Source of the DNA: Corallincola sp.
GTDB taxonomy: Bacteria > Pseudomonadota > Gammaproteobacteria > Enterobacterales > Neiellaceae
DNA length: 7,158 bases
Assembly: GCA_017998495.1 (NCBI GenBank)
Contig: JAGOCY010000067.1
Coordinates: 1 to 7,158, forward strand
Direction of reading: 5' to 3'
Part shown: positions 5,460 through 7,158 of the stretch, piece after piece
How the letters are laid out: each line of letters starts with the position of its first letter
Position numbering within the stretch: position 1 is the stretch's first letter
Program-made: the position numbers and the translations under genes
Notes under the pieces: model-generated
What the model was told of the DNA's origin: nothing
Database searches by the model: none
Seen by the model: the letters and a program-made list of their open reading frames with translations, nothing else

Positions 5460-6842
5460 TCAGCGTTCACGCAGGGCCTGATCGCGGGCCCGCAGTATGG
5501 GTTTCAACAAATAATCGAGAACTGATTTCTTGCCGGTGATCACATCGACCTGGACCAGCATACCCGGGATGATCGGCAGCGGCTTGCTGGCATCACCGAG
5601 ATGGCTGCTCTCGGTACGCACCCGCACCAGATAAAAGGGCTTTTTCTCTTCATCTTCGATGGTGTCGGCGCTGATGTGCTCAAGGGTGCCGCGCAGGCCA
5701 CCGTAGATGGCAAAGTCGTAAGCGGTGAACTTGACCACCGCCGGCAGCCCGGGGCGCAGGAAGGCAATATCTTTGGGCTGCACCCGAGCCTCCACCAGCA
5801 GGCTCTCCTCCTGCGGCACGATCTCCAGGATCGGCATGCCCGGCTGGATCACCCCGCCCACGGTGTTGATATGGATCTTCTTGATGGTGCCACGCACCGG
5901 CGAGGCCACTAGCGTGCGCTCGACCCGATCCTGAATACCAACTTGAGCCTCGCTCAGCTTGGCCAGTTCAGACTCGCGGGCGTTGAGGGTTTCGCGGGTT
6001 TCGGCCAGAAACTTCGACACCAATTCATCGCGTTTGGACAGCGCCTCGGAGACTGCCGAACGGATCTTCGGCAGGTTGAGCTGAGCGGCGGCGAGTTCGC
6101 TCTGCAGCTCATTGACCTGGCGCTCCAGCTTGATCAGCTCAACCCGCGACACTACGCCATCGGCGGCCAGCGGCTTGGTCAGCGCTAGCTCCTCCTGCCC
6201 CAGTTCGTAGCCCTTGCCCAGATGGCCAATGCGCGACTCCAGCTCACGCTGCTCCTGCTGACGCTGGGCGATCTGCTGATTGGCGCCATCGAGCTGGCTG
6301 CGCAGGCTGTTGAGCTGGGCGGTCAGTGCCGCCTGTTCACGCGCCAGCAGCTCGCCGAAACGTTCGCCAAAGCCAGCGGGCAAGGTCAGTGGCTGGGCAT
6401 CGATACTGACCTTGAGCGCCGCCCCTTCCCCGCTGCTGCTGATGCTGGCCAACTGCGCCCGCAACCGCGCCACCAGCCCCTGCAGGCTGGCCCGCTCCTC
6501 CTCGGTGCCACGCAGATCGGAACGGAAGCGGGTGTCATCGAGACGCAGCAGCGGCTGGTCACGCTCCACCTGCTGCCCTTCGTTGACAAACAGCTCTTTG
6601 AGGATGCCTCCCTCCAGGTTCTGGATCACCTGGGTGTGCTGCGACGGGATCACCCGCCCCAGGCCAATGGTGACTTCATCCACTTGGGCCCAGGCGGCCC
6701 ACACCAGAAAGGTCAGCACCACTGCCGCCAGCAGATAGAGCAAACGGCGGGTATGTCCCGGCGTGCGCTGCAACATGGCCGCGCTGATGTCATCGACGTA
6801 GGCCAGCTCGGCCTCATTGGGCTGAGGTTTAACGGGGGCCAC
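5460..6842 (-). CDS. lapC: HlyD-family membrane fusion protein of type I secretion (LapC-like)
   Basis: From the GTG at 6840-6842 the product has 460 residues. A short cytoplasmic N-terminus is followed by one membrane segment at about 34-52 ([19 protein letters not shown]). Next comes the first half of a lipoyl-like domain ([19 protein letters not shown], about 62-82), a long coiled-coil hairpin about 110-300 rich in Glu, Leu, Arg and Gln, the second lipoyl half, and a beta-barrel domain. The C-terminal '[23 protein letters not shown]' region fits the HlyD family signature. It would bridge the LapB ABC exporter to the LapE channel. GGAGG at 6852-6856 supports the GTG start, which overlaps the end of lapB by 14 bases. 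An ATG at 6890 would add 16 residues, mostly inside lapB and unlike the family. The arrangement indicates coupled translation within one operon. Confidence 0.92.
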   Translation of the reverse strand: MAPVKPQPNEAELAYVDDISAAMLQRTPGHTRRLLYLLAAVVLTFLVWAAWAQVDEVTIGLGRVIPSQHTQVIQNLEGGILKELFVNEGQQVERDQPLLRLDDTRFRSDLRGTEEERASLQGLVARLRAQLASISSSGEGAALKVSIDAQPLTLPAGFGERFGELLAREQAALTAQLNSLRSQLDGANQQIAQRQQEQRELESRIGHLGKGYELGQEELALTKPLAADGVVSRVELIKLERQVNELQSELAAAQLNLPKIRSAVSEALSKRDELVSKFLAETRETLNARESELAKLSEAQVGIQDRVERTLVASPVRGTIKKIHINTVGGVIQPGMPILEIVPQEESLLVEARVQPKDIAFLRPGLPAVVKFTAYDFAIYGGLRGTLEHISADTIEDEEKKPFYLVRVRTESSHLGDASKPLPIIPGMLVQVDVITGKKSVLDYLLKPILRARDQALRER

Positions 6843-7158
6843 GGATCTGTCCCTCCCGCAGCGCGGTGACGATCTGATCACGCGGGCCATCGGCCACCAC
6901 CCGGCCGCGCTCGATCACCACCACCCGATCGACCAGATCCAGCAGCGGCAACTTGTGGGTGATGAGCAGCAAGGTCTTGTCGGCCACCAGCGCCCGCAGC
7001 TGCTCGCGCACCTGCAGTTCCGCCAGGTTGTCCATGTGGCTGGTCGGCTCGTCCAGAATCAGGATCGGCGGGTTGAACAGCAGTGCCCGCGCCAATGCCA
7101 CCGCCTGCCGCTGACCGCCAGACAGATACTGGCCGCGCTCGCCCACCTGACGGTCAAG
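6829..7158 (-). CDS. lapB: C-terminal end of a type I secretion ABC exporter (LapB-like), cut by window edge
   Basis: The last 109 residues of an ABC ATPase domain are present; the 5' part lies beyond the right edge. Visible in order are the approach and ABC signature (residues 3-18, [16 protein letters not shown]), Walker B with the catalytic Glu (ILILDEPTS, Glu37), the D-loop SHMDN and the switch His68 (LLLITHK). The D-loop has His where SALD or SAMD is usual, a minor variant. The frame runs open through the edge, so the GTG at 7144-7146 is internal. Placement directly before the HlyD-type gene identifies it as the inner-membrane motor of the adhesin exporter. LapB-type proteins usually also carry an N-terminal C39-like domain and six membrane helices, which cannot be checked here. 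An HlyB-type exporter for another substrate is the alternative, but the lapG gene argues for a LapA-type cargo. Confidence 0.93.
   Translation of the reverse strand, partial: LDRQVGERGQYLSGGQRQAVALARALLFNPPILILDEPTSHMDNLAELQVREQLRALVADKTLLLITHKLPLLDLVDRVVVIERGRVVADGPRDQIVTALREGQIRGPR
6852..6856 (-). promoter_or_regulatory. Ribosome binding site deciding the lapC start, inside lapB
   Basis: GGAGG on the minus strand lies within the last codons of lapB, nine bases before the GTG at 6842. It is the only strong site near the N-terminus of the adaptor and supports the shorter protein. Confidence 0.6.

Noticed and set aside
6222..6869. Long plus-strand frames antisense to lapC, considered as separate genes.
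   Set aside because: They lie opposite the coiled-coil part of a clear HlyD-family protein, and their products show no recognisable domain.

Overview
The window looks like a GC-rich gammaproteobacterial chromosome. SlyB-, YcbL- and RdgC-like proteins point to that class, and codons favour CTG, GCC and CGC throughout. An Aeromonadaceae-type host is a plausible guess, but no rRNA or other taxonomic marker is present to confirm it. I see no tRNA, rRNA, CRISPR array, insertion sequence or phage gene.

Left part (1-2432): a partial minus-strand gene, tentatively the N-terminus of a family 31 glycoside hydrolase, runs off the left edge. It diverges from a SlyB-like glycine-zipper outer-membrane lipoprotein gene. 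That gene ends in a strong hairpin. An extended -10 promoter overlapping the end of the hairpin probably drives ycbL (metallo-beta-lactamase fold, glyoxalase II-like) and rdgC (recombination-associated protein), which are 15 bases apart.

Right part (2497-7158, all minus strand): a compact operon for secretion and control of a giant LapA/BpfA-type biofilm adhesin. In transcription order it holds the C-terminal end of a LapB-type ABC exporter, a LapC/HlyD-type adaptor, a LapE/TolC-type outer-membrane channel, an OmpA-like lipoprotein and a LapG-type periplasmic cysteine protease. This matches, from memory, the Shewanella BpfA operon (adhesin, rtxB, HlyD, aggA, OmpA-like, bpfG, bpfD). LapB, LapC and LapE would export the adhesin. 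LapG would clip its N-terminal retention module to release it, under inhibition by the c-di-GMP receptor LapD when c-di-GMP is high. The adhesin is not in the window and may lie beyond the right edge. The LapD gene is absent from its usual place after lapG, where rdgC converges instead.

The parts most worth following are the roughly 120-residue Pro-rich tail of the LapG homologue, which carries a duplicated 13-residue motif, and the OmpA-like lipoprotein. The latter combines a calcium-loop segment with an OmpA_C domain that has Ser in place of the usual peptidoglycan-binding Asp. The locus is otherwise a known system type, not a wholly new one.
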